This document shows positions 47,765-58,861 of a DNA stretch of 64,000 nt, one piece after another; positions within the stretch are counted from its first letter, which is position 1; each line of letters begins with the position of its first letter. This DNA is from Laspinema sp963821735. GTDB taxonomy: Bacteria > Cyanobacteriota > Cyanobacteriia > Cyanobacteriales > Laspinemataceae. The position numbers were made by a program, and so were the translations under genes. The stretch covers positions 1 through 64,000 of the forward strand of contig CAWGFK010000011.1 in assembly GCA_963821735.1 (NCBI GenBank), given 5' to 3'. The notes beneath the pieces were generated by a model. That model did no database searches and had not been told where the DNA came from. It saw only the letters and a list, made by a program, of their open reading frames with translations.

Positions 47765-48071
47765 CAATCTCACCTGTTAGCGATCGAGCATTTCATGAAT
47801 TCCTAGGCAAATGATTCTTCAACCCAACTCTACCCAATGGTAGATGTCAAAAAATTGGAATTGAGGTAGACTGCCTAAATCTGCAACTCATTTCTTCATA
47901 TCCTCGATCCTGACATCAGGAAACTGGCGATCGCACCGATCCCCAGTATGAGTTTCAGTCAACTTTTTGGAAAAATTGCCACCAATCCCGGAATTTTTGC
48001 TCATCCCGGGTGCGACTGGTCCCGAAGTCAGTGCATTCTCAATCCAGAATGCACCGAATGACCCAAAACCC

Positions 48072-48893
48072 TCAAAATAGCACCGTCATTAAATTCCGTC
48101 GATAAACCTTCGTCAGAGGATGGTCATTTCCCAATAAGTCAAAAATAGACAGCATCGCCTTTCTCCCGCCATCCTTTTTATAACTGCGATCGCTTTCCAC
48201 AATTTTGAGGAAAAGTTGCAACGCCTCCTCATAATTCCCCGCTACTGCCAAACAAGATGCCTGAGTAAACATTTGGTCCAATTCACCCTCTCCTGAAGGA
48301 TGATTGCATTCCCTCTTAAACTCAAGTAACGCCTTCACCGCTTGCGCTTCGGCAAAAAATTCCGGTTCATCGGCTTGAATGACCCCTAAAAGTTCCTCAA
48401 CTTTTGCTAATTCATCCTCACTGATATAAAACTTGGCCGCTTCTAATCGCAACCGTCTATTCTCTGGATATTTTGTTAGTAGGGATGCAAACATCGCCTC
48501 AGCTTCGGTGCGCTTTTCCCCTAAAAGTGCCTGACGAATTGCCTCCAATCCTTCATCTAAACCGGACTTAATATCACAATTTGCCAAAAATTCTCGCAGT
48601 TGCGGTTCGGGTAACACCCCCACAAACCCATCCAATACTTCCCCATTCCGGATAATTTTCACATCCGGAACTCCCTCAACCCGAAATGCTTGTGCTAAAT
48701 ATTGATTTTCATCAATATTCACCTTCGCCACGACACAATCATATTCTAGGGCGACCTTTTCCAACATCGGTTTTAACATCTGACAAGGACCGCACCACAC
48801 TGCATAAAAGTCCACAATCGCCGGAATTTCATAAGACTTTTCTAAGACTTCTTGCTCAAAGTTGTGGTCATAGACCTCAATCGAATATCCCAT
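48072..48893 (-). CDS. Thioredoxin-domain protein with C-terminal TPR (CnoX/YbbN-like)
   Basis: A 273-residue protein. Residues 1-105 form a thioredoxin fold with the active-site motif WCGPC (VDFYAVWCGPCQMLKPML). Residues 120-273 are helical with TPR-like repeats and a YbbN/CnoX-type layout: LEAIRQALLGEKRTEAEAMF, AVAGNYEEALQLFLKIVES, ending KVYRRNLMTVLF. CnoX combines holdase and thioredoxin activity and helps proteins under oxidative stress. ATG 48893 is chosen for its GAAGAG ribosome site and for the family start; the frame is open to 48989. Confidence 0.85.
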   Translation of the reverse strand: MGYSIEVYDHNFEQEVLEKSYEIPAIVDFYAVWCGPCQMLKPMLEKVALEYDCVVAKVNIDENQYLAQAFRVEGVPDVKIIRNGEVLDGFVGVLPEPQLREFLANCDIKSGLDEGLEAIRQALLGEKRTEAEAMFASLLTKYPENRRLRLEAAKFYISEDELAKVEELLGVIQADEPEFFAEAQAVKALLEFKRECNHPSGEGELDQMFTQASCLAVAGNYEEALQLFLKIVESDRSYKKDGGRKAMLSIFDLLGNDHPLTKVYRRNLMTVLF

Positions 48894-49004
48894 CGTCTCT
48901 TCTGTATTGCTAAACTGCCAACTTCCCATTGTAGTGAAACCCGGGAAAGCAGCAAAGCAACTCGCCACCCTCGGCGCAAGTCCTAACATTCAACCAAACA
49001 AAAA

Positions 49005-49075
49005 GCGGGCGATGGGACTCGAACCCACGACGTCCAGCTTGGGAAGCTGACATTCTACCACTGAATTACGCCCGC
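49005..49075 (-). tRNA. tRNA-Gly (CCC anticodon)
   Basis: A 71-base cloverleaf on the minus strand. The acceptor stem GCGGGCG pairs with CGCCCGC. The D arm contains TCAGTGGTAGA, the anticodon stem TCAGC/GCTGG encloses loop TTCCCAA, and the T arm is GTGGGTTCGAGTCCCAT. The 3' CCA is not encoded. A T5 run follows directly and may terminate transcription. Confidence 0.95.
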
Positions 49076-49240
49076 ATCTCAGTCCTCGTTACAACCTGTG
49101 CTCTTCAGCAGTTAACGGATAACGATGAGACTAGAGAACTATTATATAACTCCTGTCCCGGGGTTTGTCAAGGGGTCAGTGAAATTTTTCCGCCCAGATA
49201 CCGTCCAGTCCAACCCGAGGCCCTCCCCTGTTCACCGTCC

Positions 49241-49286
49241 CGACTGAAGTCGTTCCCCAATGTTTGTAGTAACGACTTCAGTCGTT
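49241..49286. repeat. Two REP-like copies, one partial
   Basis: A partial CGACTGAAGTCGTT at 49241-49254 is followed by a full inverted copy, GTTTGTAGTAACGACTTCAG then TCGTT, at 49262-49286. This pair of opposite copies can form a longer hairpin. Confidence 0.85.
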
Positions 49287-49400
49287 CCCCCCACTTCGCC
49301 GTTTTAAAGTTCATCCAACATCAGAATTAGGGAACTCCAAAAAATAAAATCTCCAAAACGTTCGTTCGTAGTGAATGCTCAACGGAATAGCACCGTCAAT

Positions 49401-49424
49401 GTAGGGGCGTATTGCATACGCCCC
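49401..49424 (+). repeat. GTAGGGG-type palindromic repeat
   Basis: GTA precedes a perfect stem GGGGCGTAT / ATACGCCCC with loop TGC. The arms are 49404-49412 and 49416-49424. Confidence 0.8.
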
Positions 49425-50263
49425 AGGGCGCAAGCATTCGCTCCGACAGATACCTTTCTTTCAGTTGAACGGTTGGATGATTTATATTTTGCAATCCCCT
49501 TATAACTGTCATCAACTGAACACCTTAATCCGCTCTAATCCCCTCAGCATAATCGGCATCATTTGAAACCCTGATTGCCTAATTATATCGGTATTCAAAC
49601 TCTGAATTTTTATCACAAATAGGGCCTATGTGGGCGCAAAGTTTTTATTATTTATACTGTAGGGCAAATCCCAGGAAAAGTTAAGAGCAATCGCGTTTTT
49701 TTTTACAAAGTTAGAGAACAATGATGAAAGGGGACTGCCTCTGATGCCTACCCTTTCCCTAACTCAATTTCCAGGGAAAATAGGGCCAGGACTGTCCATT
49801 TTGGGGACCTCTACAGGAACGGCCATCCCTTGATAGATTCTGTTATCTCCGCTCACCGATCGCCCCTGAGTGTTAATCAAACCGGGAGTAAGAACCCGTC
49901 GTCATCAAGCCGATATTTTACGGGGTTAGTCAGCAGTTAAAACCTAAAAGTTATAGACTGAACCCCTCAATATCCAGTTTTCCAATCTCTCGCATTTATA
50001 GGCGCTGCAGTCGCCCCTCTGGAGGCCAAGGAGGGATGAAGGGGGTTGATGCCGATCGCCCACCCTAGATGATGGCGAAATTTATTGCAAAAAAAAACGA
50101 CAAGTCAACAAATCAAATCAAGGCAGGGAATCCCTTGTCAATAGCGAATCCTTCCTTTGGTAGATGTAAACTTCCCCAAAAAAATGTACACCCAAGATTA
50201 GCAGATCAACGACGATTAGCAAGTGAGCGAGTCTGAACACCCAAACCACCAGGACCTCTGTAA

Positions 50264-53200
50264 ATGATGGAACAGCAACCAGCCAAGCGGAAGAACAAGA
50301 CAGAACAATTGGGATGGACAGGTAGCGCGGATCTGGACCGCCTCAAAAAGGTTCGTGACTGGTCCAGCACAGTTCTGGGTGCAATGGAGACTTGGGAACC
50401 CAGTTGGCGTACAGCGGTGAGTTTGGGTCTAGCTTCCCAATTTCCAACCCTGCTCTGGTGGGGTCCAGAACTGCTCCTCATTTACAACGAGGCGGCCCTC
50501 GGGTGGGTGGGTGACGCCAATTATCCCAATTCCCTGGGTCAACCGGGACGAGAGGTCCTCAACCGGGAAACCTGGGAGGTCCTCTCTCCAATGTTAGAAG
50601 CAGTGTTCAGCAGTGGAGAAGGCAGAGGGATAGAGAATTGTCGGTTAGTGTTCGATCGCCTGGGGTCGGAGGTGGTGGGGTGGTTTAATCTGTCTCACAG
50701 TCCCATATATACTGAAGACAATCAAGTTTGTGGGGTCTTGACGACAGCGATCGCCCTGCCTACACCCAGGAATGACCCTCCTGAACAAGAGGAACAACTC
50801 CCCGAATCATTAAAGGTGCGCGAGAGGGAGTCTGCACCCCCGGCGCGGATCTTGCTGGTGGATGATAACTCGGTCCGCCGGGATTATGTCGAGTCTCAAC
50901 TGATCCGCCGGGGATATCAAGTCAAAACGGCTGGCGATCGCACAACTGCCTTAGATGCCGCCCAGGATTTCTCCCCCTCGGCGATTCTCACCGATGCGAT
51001 CGCCCCAGAAATCGAGGACTTAGAGTGGGTACAGCAATTAAGGGCGAAAGTGAATGGAAAAGATATCCCGGTGATCCGGTTTCCCAACCCAGTCATCGAA
51101 GGGGACTCGGTGGAAGTGAGGGCAGAAAGCGACTGGGACCCAGAGTTTTTCCACCACTCATCCTCTATCCATGAATTGCTGACTCGGGTCAGCACTCACT
51201 TAGAGATTGCTGAACTGACGGAAGAACCCGAACTCCGGAAACAGACCCGACCCCAATTAACCACAACGCCTCCAGAGGAAACCCTAACCCTCCTCGACAG
51301 CATCAGCGATGGGTTGGCCTGTTTTGACCGCCAGGGTCGCTATACTTATATTAATCCAGCCGGGGCGAAACTACTCAATCACCGGGTGGAAAATCTGGTG
51401 GGACAGTATCTGTGGGATGTCTTTCCCGAAAGCGTGGGGAGTTCTTTTTATCGCGGGTATCATCGAGCCTTGGTAGAGGGAAGAACCATCGGACTGGAAG
51501 CAGATTATCCCCCGTTACAGAAACGGTTTGAAGTGCGATTTTATCCTCACGCAGAAGGGCTTTGTGCTTATTTTCGAGACCGGAGTGAGAGTGCGGAATC
51601 AGCGAGAATGGAACTTCATCAAGAACGAGATTTTTTGGCGGCAGTGGTGAATGCCATTCCCAATTTAGTGGTGATTCTCGATCGCCAAGGTCGGATTGTG
51701 AGTTTTAACCAAGCGTGCGAAACCACCACGGGTTATTCCTTTGCGGAAGTGCAGGGTCTGTATGTTTGGGAGCGGTTGGTGGTTCCCGAGGAAATCGAAT
51801 CCATCAAAGGAGTGCTTGAGAACCTGCGCTCAACGGCGACGCCCAATGGAGTATATCAACGACTGGGTAACCAAAGAGGGGGCCCGACGATCGATCGCCT
51901 GGTCGAATACGGTCCTGCGCGATGCTCAAGGGGAGATGGAGTATATCATCGGCACCGGCATTGATATCAGCGATCGCTATGCTGCCGAAGCGGCCTTACG
52001 CCAATCCACGGAACGGTTTCGGATTGCGGCGGAAAACACCAGCGATCTGATCTATGAATGGGAGATTGCCACGGGACGAGTGGAATGGTTTGGGAACATT
52101 GACGAACAACTCGGATATCAGGAGGGAGGATTTGCCCGCACTCGCCAAGCTTGGCTCGATCGCCTCCATCCGAGCGATCGCGAGCGAGTCGAAAATGCCA
52201 TAGACCGGCATTTGCAGACGAGAGAACCTTTTGATGAAGAGTACCAAATCCAGCGTGCCGATGGGATTTATCTTTATTGGAGCGATCGGGGAACTGCCCT
52301 ATGGGATGACCAGGGACGACCCTATAAATGGATCGGGGCTACAACGGATATCACCTTGCGTCAGTGGGCGCAGAGCGAAATTATCAAGCTAAATCGCACC
52401 TTGAAGCGCCGGGTTAAAGAGTTACAAACCCTCCTCAAGTTTATCCCAATTGGCATTGCCATTTCCGAAGATCCGCACTGTGAAAGGATCCGGTTTAATT
52501 CGGTTTTGGCTCACAATTTGGGGATTTCCTCCCCGGTTCTGCCCCATTTTAATCCGCTACCTGAAGCTAGGGCCGATGGATTTAAGCTTTATCACAATGA
52601 CCGGGAACTCGCTCCCGAAGAGTTCCCCATGCGCTATGCAGCTACACATCAGGTAGAAGTGCTAGAGTTTGAAGTGGATGCTATCCATGAAGATGGGAGA
52701 ACGATCGAGTTCCTGACTTATGCTGCGCCAATCCTTGATGAAGAGGGACAAACCCGAGGCGCGGTGGGAGCTTTTGTGGATATTACCCACCGCAAACAGA
52801 TCGAAGAAGCCCTCCGCCACAGCGAAGAACTGTATCGATCGCTGGCGGAAGCGCTCCCCCAAATGATATTTTTATGTACCCGTGGGGGAAAGCTGGAATA
52901 TTGCAATCCCAGCGCGGTGAATTATATTGGGCTGAATTTAGAGCAAATTTTACGCCGATCGCCCCTAGAGTGGATTCATCCCAGCGATCGCTCAGAAGCG
53001 CTCGTCCATTGGCGCAACGCCATCGCCACGGAAACCGCCTACGAAATCGAGGTGCGCTTGCAAAGGTCCGATGGACTCTACCGTTGGCACACTCTGCGTA
53101 TGAATCCGATCGCCGGAATGGGCGATCGCCTGCTCAAGTGGTTAGGAACAGCTACAGATATTGATGACCGCAAGCGATCGCGACAGCAAGAGCGGTTTTT

Positions 53201-54879
53201 AGCCAGGGCGAGTAGTGTTCTGGCCAATTCCCTCGACTACCAAACCACCCTGGATAGTCTGGCTCATCTCACAGTTCCAGGTATAGCAGAGTGGTGTGCG
53301 ATCGATGTGGTGGAAAAAGATGGGACAATTGAGCGGCTGGCGGTGGCTCACACTGACCCGGCCAAAGAAGAACTCGCCCAAGAACTCCATCGCCGCTATC
53401 CTCCGAAAAAAGAGGCGACAATGGGACAAGCTAATGTTCTTCGCACGGGACAATCGGAACTCTATCCTCATATCCCTGACTCGGTATTGGTGGAGGCGGC
53501 CTCCAATGCAGAACATTTGCAAATTTTGCGCGACTTGCGCTTAAATAGCGGAATGTGTGTACCGCTCAAAGCCCGAGGACGAACCTTGGGGACGATTACG
53601 TTTGTGCGAGAGGTAGGCAGTCGTTGCTATGATCGCACTGACCTGATCATGGCAGAAAAGCTGGCTCATCGGGCGGGGATCGCTTTAGATAATGCCCGTC
53701 TCTATCGGGAAGCGCAAGATGCCAACCGGCTCAAGGATGAGTTTCTGGCGACCCTTTCTCACGAGTTGCGAACCCCCCTCAATTCCATTCTGGGATGGGC
53801 GCAGATTTTACGCAATCGCAGACTGTCTGATGAAAAAATGGGATTAGCCCTGGAAACCATCGAACGCAACTCCCGATTACAATTTCAACTGATCGAGGAC
53901 CTGCTGGATGTATCCCGGATCATTACAGGTAAATTACGCCTGAATGTGACGTCGGTTTCCCTGCTCAAGGCGATCGAAGAGGCGATCGAGTCGGTTCGTC
54001 CTGCTGCGGAGGCTAAACATATTCAACTGAAGACTGAACTGGATCGCCATGCGGGTCCTGTTTCTGGCGATCGCGATCGCTTGCAGCAAATCGTCTGGAA
54101 CTTACTCTCCAATGCCATTAAATTTACCTCCCCGGAAGGCTGTGTCACAGTGATTTTGGAGCAGTTCCAGACTTCTATACAAATTCGAATTATAGATACA
54201 GGTCAAGGGATTAAACCGGAATTTCTGCCCTATGTTTTTGACCGCTTCCGGCAGGCGGATAGTTCTAGCACCCGCGCCTATAATGGACTCGGACTCGGAC
54301 TGGCGATCGTGCGCCATCTCACGGAACTCCACGGGGGTGACCGTGTCGGCGGACAGCCCCGGATTGGGGCAAGGTGCGATATTTACGGTGGAACTGCCTC
54401 TGATGCCTCGGTGTGAGCTTCCGGAGCGGACCGAATCTCATCTCCTCAGTTTAGAGCCTTTCCCGGAGTTAAACCCGATGACTTCTCTGGAGGGAGTGAG
54501 AGTGCTAGTGGTGGATGATGAAGCCGATACTCGGAGTTTACTCTCTCTTGTCCTGGAAGAGTGCGGTGCACAGGTCCAGGCAGCAGCGTCGGTGCGCGAA
54601 GCCCTGATTGCCATTCCCCAATTTTACCCCCAAGTGCTGATTTCCGACATTGCGATGCCGGAAGAAGATGGATATACCCTGATCCGTCACATTAGGAGGA
54701 TGGAATTATCCGAAGGGGGATATTTACCTGCTGCTGCCGTCACCGCTTATGCACGCTCAGAAGACCGCACCCGCGCCCTCAAAGCCGGATATGATATCCA
54801 CCTCCCGAAACCTGTGGATACAGCGGAGTTAATCGCTGTAGTCGAACGTCTGGCAGCGCGATCGCGTCAGACCCCCTAA
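50264..54879 (+). CDS. Giant hybrid sensor histidine kinase (REC, PAS x5, GAF, HisKA, HATPase, REC), two frame changes
   Basis: About 1538 residues after repair. Order by position: N-terminal PAS-like domain (50330-50760; FPTLLWWGPELLLIYNEAA); an internal receiver-like domain (ILLVDDN at about 50848, LTDAIAPE); PAS domains at about 51270-51590, 51620-51980, 52000-52360, 52390-52790 and 52800-53170; a GAF domain (about 53190-53720); the phospho-acceptor HELRTPLNSILGW (His near 53760); the ATPase (NLLSNAIKF, GLGLGLAIVRHL); and a C-terminal receiver (VRVLVVDDEADTRS, LISDIAMPEEDGY, PKPVD). Frame changes lie near 51845 and within a G5 run near 54342. No membrane segment is seen, so sensing is probably cytosolic. 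No response-regulator gene is adjacent. Confidence 0.88.
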
Positions 54880-54891
54880 TCCGGGTTAGAC

Positions 54892-57048
54892 TTACCGATA
54901 GCAGGCTAATCGCTGTTGCACTTGGGTTTGCAGGGTCGGACTTTCCAGCGATCGGACCACCTGCATCGCTAACTCATTTTCTCCCAATTTTCCATACCGG
55001 ATGGCGATTTCTTCATACAAACTCCCCCGGTCCATCGGGTCCTCGACTTCGGTGTAACCAAACCAATTCCCCTCAGCGTCCATCTGTCCCCCAAATCTCA
55101 TGACCGTTGATTCTTCCCCGGGAACTGTCCGTGCTATATCAAAGGCTTTGCCTAAGGCTTCCCGGGCAACCTCTCGATCTCCCGTGTTCAGATTCTTATC
55201 AGTTAGGACGAGTAAATTCCTGACTTTTTCCGCCCGGGATTTCAACAACTCTATCACCTGATAGGCTTGAGCAATTTCTCCCCGTTGGGTGAACGTCTCC
55301 ACCAGCCGATTAATGAATGAAGTTTGGAAATGTTCCTCCTTCATGGTGCGGACTAGCTGCAAGGCTAAGTCATAACGTCCACTCTCCAAAACCCGATTAA
55401 ATACCGTCTCCCAGGCATAAGAGTTCTCTTGAACCTGGTTGCTGATTAAGAGGACTTGGGTAAATAACTCTTCAGCCTTAGCCTGTTGTCCAGCTTTGGC
55501 ATATTCCACCGCAAGAGAGGCCAGGGTTTCAAATTTTAGCTCGTTACTTTCGAGGGATTCAACGGATTTCATCACTCGGTTTAAGAGGTCAGTTGCTCGT
55601 TCAGTTTGGCCGAGATTTTGATAGACAAAAGCGACGGCCACTAAGTTGGTCGGTACGATTTCAGCAGCCTTCACCGCTATTTCATCATCCCCTCGGGTTG
55701 CGGCTTCTGTTGCCAAGGTTAACAAAAGAGCCTGTTTTTTTTCTGAATAAGAAATTTGTTGGGCCGCTTGAATTGCCACCTCATACAGTCCCACCCGGGT
55801 ATAATCTCTAACCATATCCGGCAGGAGAAATTCTTGTTCATAGGTGTCTGGAATTGTCCTGACGGTTTCCAAAGCTTGTTTGGCAATGATGGAGGCTTGC
55901 TCCCGTTGTCCTTGGGTGGCATATTCAACCGCAATGGCACTGAGGACTTTAGCTTTGAGTTCCGGCATTGTTAGGGAGGCAATTTCCTGCAAAGCTCGGT
56001 CCGGATATCCAGCTTCCGCATACTGGATTAAAATAGGGGAAAGGGCGACCATGCGACCGTTTGGATCCGAGATTAAATTGGCATTACGCAAAGCCTCTGT
56101 AAATAAGGGAACCACGCGATCGCTTTGTCCTTGTTTGGCCGATCGCAACCCAATTTCTGCTAAACCCCGAGCTTTAAATTCTGTGTCACTGACGTGATCC
56201 AAAACAATTTTATGGGCGCGTTCAATGTCCCCTTGATCCGCCAAATCTTTAGCAATTTCAGCAAAGGTCTGACTGCGATAATAAGCCTCGGGAATCGTCT
56301 TTGCAATCTCTAAAGCTTTATCCAATTGGCCTACTTGACCATAATAAATGGCGAGGGGTTGGAAATCCCAAGCTTGATTGTAGGCATCCTCATAGACAAT
56401 GGATTGGGCATGATGAAGCGATCGCCCCAGGATTTGTGAGGCTTGAATGGTATCTCCTAGGGCAATATAAGTGCGGGCAATTTCAGTTAATCCCTTAGTT
56501 TTAAAGGCCGCACCTCGGATCCCCGTTTCTGCTAAAATAGCACGGGCGAGGGTTGTCCGGGCGCGATCGCGCTGACCCGTTTGGATATACATCCGCGCAA
56601 TGGCTGCCAAAGTCCGGGTTTTGCCATAGCTATATCCGCTATCCAAACTATTACTCACTCCCCCTGCCGCATCCAGAACTGACTCCGCCTGAGTACCCTT
56701 GGACTGTTCTACCAGGCCATTAACCAGGGTTTCCAACATCCCCTCTTGTCCCTGAGTACCATTGACGATTTCAATCAAGGATAGGACTCTATCTCGACTA
56801 GGACTGACCCCTTCCATTGCTTGGAATAGCTCAATCATGTCCTCTGCTGCCCGATCCAGTTTGCCGGATCGGATATTATTTTGAGCGCGATCGCGTAATT
56901 GAAACAAGCTCCCGTCAGTGACTTGATTCTGTTCATCCTGACAAGTCACCCCCTGGGCGATCGCCAACGGTTCCAACAGCTTACAACCACTCATCAACAA
57001 CATCATCCCTAACCCCAATCCCACGGTCCCAACGACTGATTTTTTCAT
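54892..57048 (-). other. Probable separate gene: TPR-repeat lipoprotein
   Basis: ATG 57048 opens with a lipoprotein signal peptide (MKKSVVGTVGLGLGM, LLMSGC) and a Cys at residue 22. It continues with about fifteen TPR-like units of roughly 33-37 residues ending in QRLACYR, with the recurring pattern A-x-x-Y-x-x-x-G-x-x-x-x-A. The protein of about 718 residues would be anchored in a membrane. No strong Shine-Dalgarno precedes the ATG, which is the main argument against it being independent. Confidence 0.6.
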
Positions 57049-58710
57049 AGATTTATCTAGGCTAGTTATCGCTTTCTTCGTCTGATTCAGAACGATTTTC
57101 AGGGAACTCGTTCTCTGGATAGTCTTGACTCGAAACTGTTCAAATAAATGTTCGGACGACTTCGGTTGTTTCTCCCCCCATTTCAAAGCCCGTTCCGCTG
57201 CTTTTTTCCTCGATGCTTTACCCACCCCATAAATTGGTGTAGGTGCGGGAGAGGGCTGCGAGGGACCCGGTAGGAGTTCTAACTGCTGGGGTTTTGACCC
57301 CGGCGGTTCCGGTCGAGTTTGAGGGTTTTGGGGCCTGGTTTTGCCAAGGCCGCGCCGCCGTTGAGAGGTCCCTTCCTCCGCTGTATCTTCTGCCACCACT
57401 TCATACAAAATTGCTCGTTTATTTTTCTGGGTTCCTTTGCGTAAAATTCGACCTAATCGTTGAATATACTCCCTCGTTGAACCCGTTCCCGATAGCAAGA
57501 TTGCCACTCTTGCATCTGGCACATCTACTCCTTCATTTAAAACATGAGATGCGATAATCGTTTTATAAATTCCTTCTTTAAATCGGGTCAGAATTTCATG
57601 ACGTTCTTTCACCGGAGTTTGATGGGTCAAGGCGGGAATTAAAAAATCCTGAGAAATGCGATAAACTGTAGCATTATCTGCGGTAAAAATCAGGATACGT
57701 TCAGGGGAATGTTGGGCCAATAAATCCGCGAGAATCCGCATTTTTCCATCGGTTCCTAGGGCGATTTCCTTGGCTTCCCGGTGCGCTAACATGGCCCGAC
57801 GTCCCGCAGGCGATCGCGCTGAAGCTTGGACAAAGTGCTGCCATCCTTGGAGACTCCCCAGGGAAATGTGAGATTGTGCCAAGAACTCATTGCGAGTTTT
57901 AATTAACCGATCGTAGCGATCGCGTTCCAACTTGGAGAGTTTCACTTTTATTTGAACAATTTCATGTTCCGCTAAAGCACCCCCGGCTAAATCTTCCGCC
58001 GTTTTGCGATAAACTTCCGGACCGATTAACTGGGTCAAATCCGCGTGTTTGCCATCCGATCGCTCAGGAGTCGCCGTTAATCCCAACCGATAAGGCGCAA
58101 TAGAATATTCGGCGATCGCCCGATTAAAATCCGTCGGCAAGTGATGACACTCATCAAATACAATCGACGCATAGCGATTCCCCAACGCCTCCGCATGGAT
58201 CGCCGCACTGTCATACGTTGCCACCAAAATCGGACTTTTATCCCGAGAACCACCCCCCAATAACCCCACCTCCACATCAGGAAATGCTGCTGCCAGATGC
58301 GCGTACCACTGATGCATCAAATCCAACGTCGGCACCACAATCAGGGTCGTGCGCGGAGTCGCCTGCATCGCCAACTGCGCCAAATACGTCTTCCCTGCCG
58401 CAGTCGGCAACACCACCACTCCCCATCGTCCCGCCTGTTTCCATGCCGTCAGCGCCTCTTCCTGATGTTGATAAGGCGGCATCTCAAAGCTGGGGACCAA
58501 CTCCAGAGGTCCAAACCCTTTCGCCTCATCAATAAATTCCGTCCCCTCCGCTTTGAGCGCCTCAATCAAAGGACGATAGTCGATCGCACGCACGCGAAAC
58601 TTTTCCACCCGTTCATCCCAAGCAGCAAAATCAATCCACCCTTTCCCTCGCGGTGGTGGATGCAGCAACAAAGTTCCCCGGTCAAACGTAATCGTTGGTA
58701 TGCGGCCCAT
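54892..58710 (-). CDS. XPB-like DEAD/DEAH helicase joined in frame to a TPR lipoprotein
   Basis: One open frame of 1272 residues. The N-terminal 460 residues form a superfamily 2 helicase: PTAAGKTYLAQ (Walker A), VFDECHHL (DEAH-box variant DECH), LTATPERSDG (motif III), and EYIQRLGRILRKG (motif VI), similar to XPB/ERCC3-like helicases. After a charged linker, residue 555 begins MKKSVVGTVGLGLGMMLLM then SGC, a lipoprotein signal with lipobox, and the rest is tandem helical TPR-like repeats (ARMYIQTGQRDRARTTLA, AIYYGQVGQLDKALEIAKT). An internal export signal in a helicase makes no sense, so these are probably two genes (57049-58710 and 54892-57048) merged by loss of the helicase stop or by an indel. 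Confidence 0.75.
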   Translation of the reverse strand: MGRIPTITFDRGTLLLHPPPRGKGWIDFAAWDERVEKFRVRAIDYRPLIEALKAEGTEFIDEAKGFGPLELVPSFEMPPYQHQEEALTAWKQAGRWGVVVLPTAAGKTYLAQLAMQATPRTTLIVVPTLDLMHQWYAHLAAAFPDVEVGLLGGGSRDKSPILVATYDSAAIHAEALGNRYASIVFDECHHLPTDFNRAIAEYSIAPYRLGLTATPERSDGKHADLTQLIGPEVYRKTAEDLAGGALAEHEIVQIKVKLSKLERDRYDRLIKTRNEFLAQSHISLGSLQGWQHFVQASARSPAGRRAMLAHREAKEIALGTDGKMRILADLLAQHSPERILIFTADNATVYRISQDFLIPALTHQTPVKERHEILTRFKEGIYKTIIASHVLNEGVDVPDARVAILLSGTGSTREYIQRLGRILRKGTQKNKRAILYEVVAEDTAEEGTSQRRRGLGKTRPQNPQTRPEPPGSKPQQLELLPGPSQPSPAPTPIYGVGKASRKKAAERALKWGEKQPKSSEHLFEQFRVKTIQRTSSLKIVLNQTKKAITSLDKSMKKSVVGTVGLGLGMMLLMSGCKLLEPLAIAQGVTCQDEQNQVTDGSLFQLRDRAQNNIRSGKLDRAAEDMIELFQAMEGVSPSRDRVLSLIEIVNGTQGQEGMLETLVNGLVEQSKGTQAESVLDAAGGVSNSLDSGYSYGKTRTLAAIARMYIQTGQRDRARTTLARAILAETGIRGAAFKTKGLTEIARTYIALGDTIQASQILGRSLHHAQSIVYEDAYNQAWDFQPLAIYYGQVGQLDKALEIAKTIPEAYYRSQTFAEIAKDLADQGDIERAHKIVLDHVSDTEFKARGLAEIGLRSAKQGQSDRVVPLFTEALRNANLISDPNGRMVALSPILIQYAEAGYPDRALQEIASLTMPELKAKVLSAIAVEYATQGQREQASIIAKQALETVRTIPDTYEQEFLLPDMVRDYTRVGLYEVAIQAAQQISYSEKKQALLLTLATEAATRGDDEIAVKAAEIVPTNLVAVAFVYQNLGQTERATDLLNRVMKSVESLESNELKFETLASLAVEYAKAGQQAKAEELFTQVLLISNQVQENSYAWETVFNRVLESGRYDLALQLVRTMKEEHFQTSFINRLVETFTQRGEIAQAYQVIELLKSRAEKVRNLLVLTDKNLNTGDREVAREALGKAFDIARTVPGEESTVMRFGGQMDAEGNWFGYTEVEDPMDRGSLYEEIAIRYGKLGENELAMQVVRSLESPTLQTQVQQRLACYR

Positions 58711-58783
58711 CAGTTCATCACTTGTTCAATCCCTTACCTATTGTACTAGAGCGTCGGTCTCCGATGAAATCCCCGGGACAAAA

Positions 58784-58821
58784 TTACAGATTCACCTCTA
58801 AATGTAGGGGTGAATCTGTAA
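58784..58821 (-). terminator. Terminator-like hairpin after era
   Basis: TTACAGATTCACC (58784-58796) pairs with GGTGAATCTGTAA (58809-58821). On the minus strand it is followed by TTTTG. It lies downstream of era, and its right arm is part of a GTAGGGG-type repeat. Confidence 0.6.
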
Positions 58822-58861
58822 GCAAGGGGTAAGTCCTGGAATGGAATGCTGTCTTGATGCT

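Larger units (their letters stand above)
49076..50263. other. Repeat-bearing intergenic region, about 1.2 kb
   Basis: No protein gene is supported on either strand. It contains partial and full REP-like copies (49241-49254 and 49262-49286) and a GTAGGGG-type palindrome (49401-49424) within a longer repeat-like stretch at about 49365-49450. The part from 49500 to 50263, before the hybrid kinase, shows no recognised structure, although it could carry a long leader or an unrecognised RNA. Confidence 0.5.
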
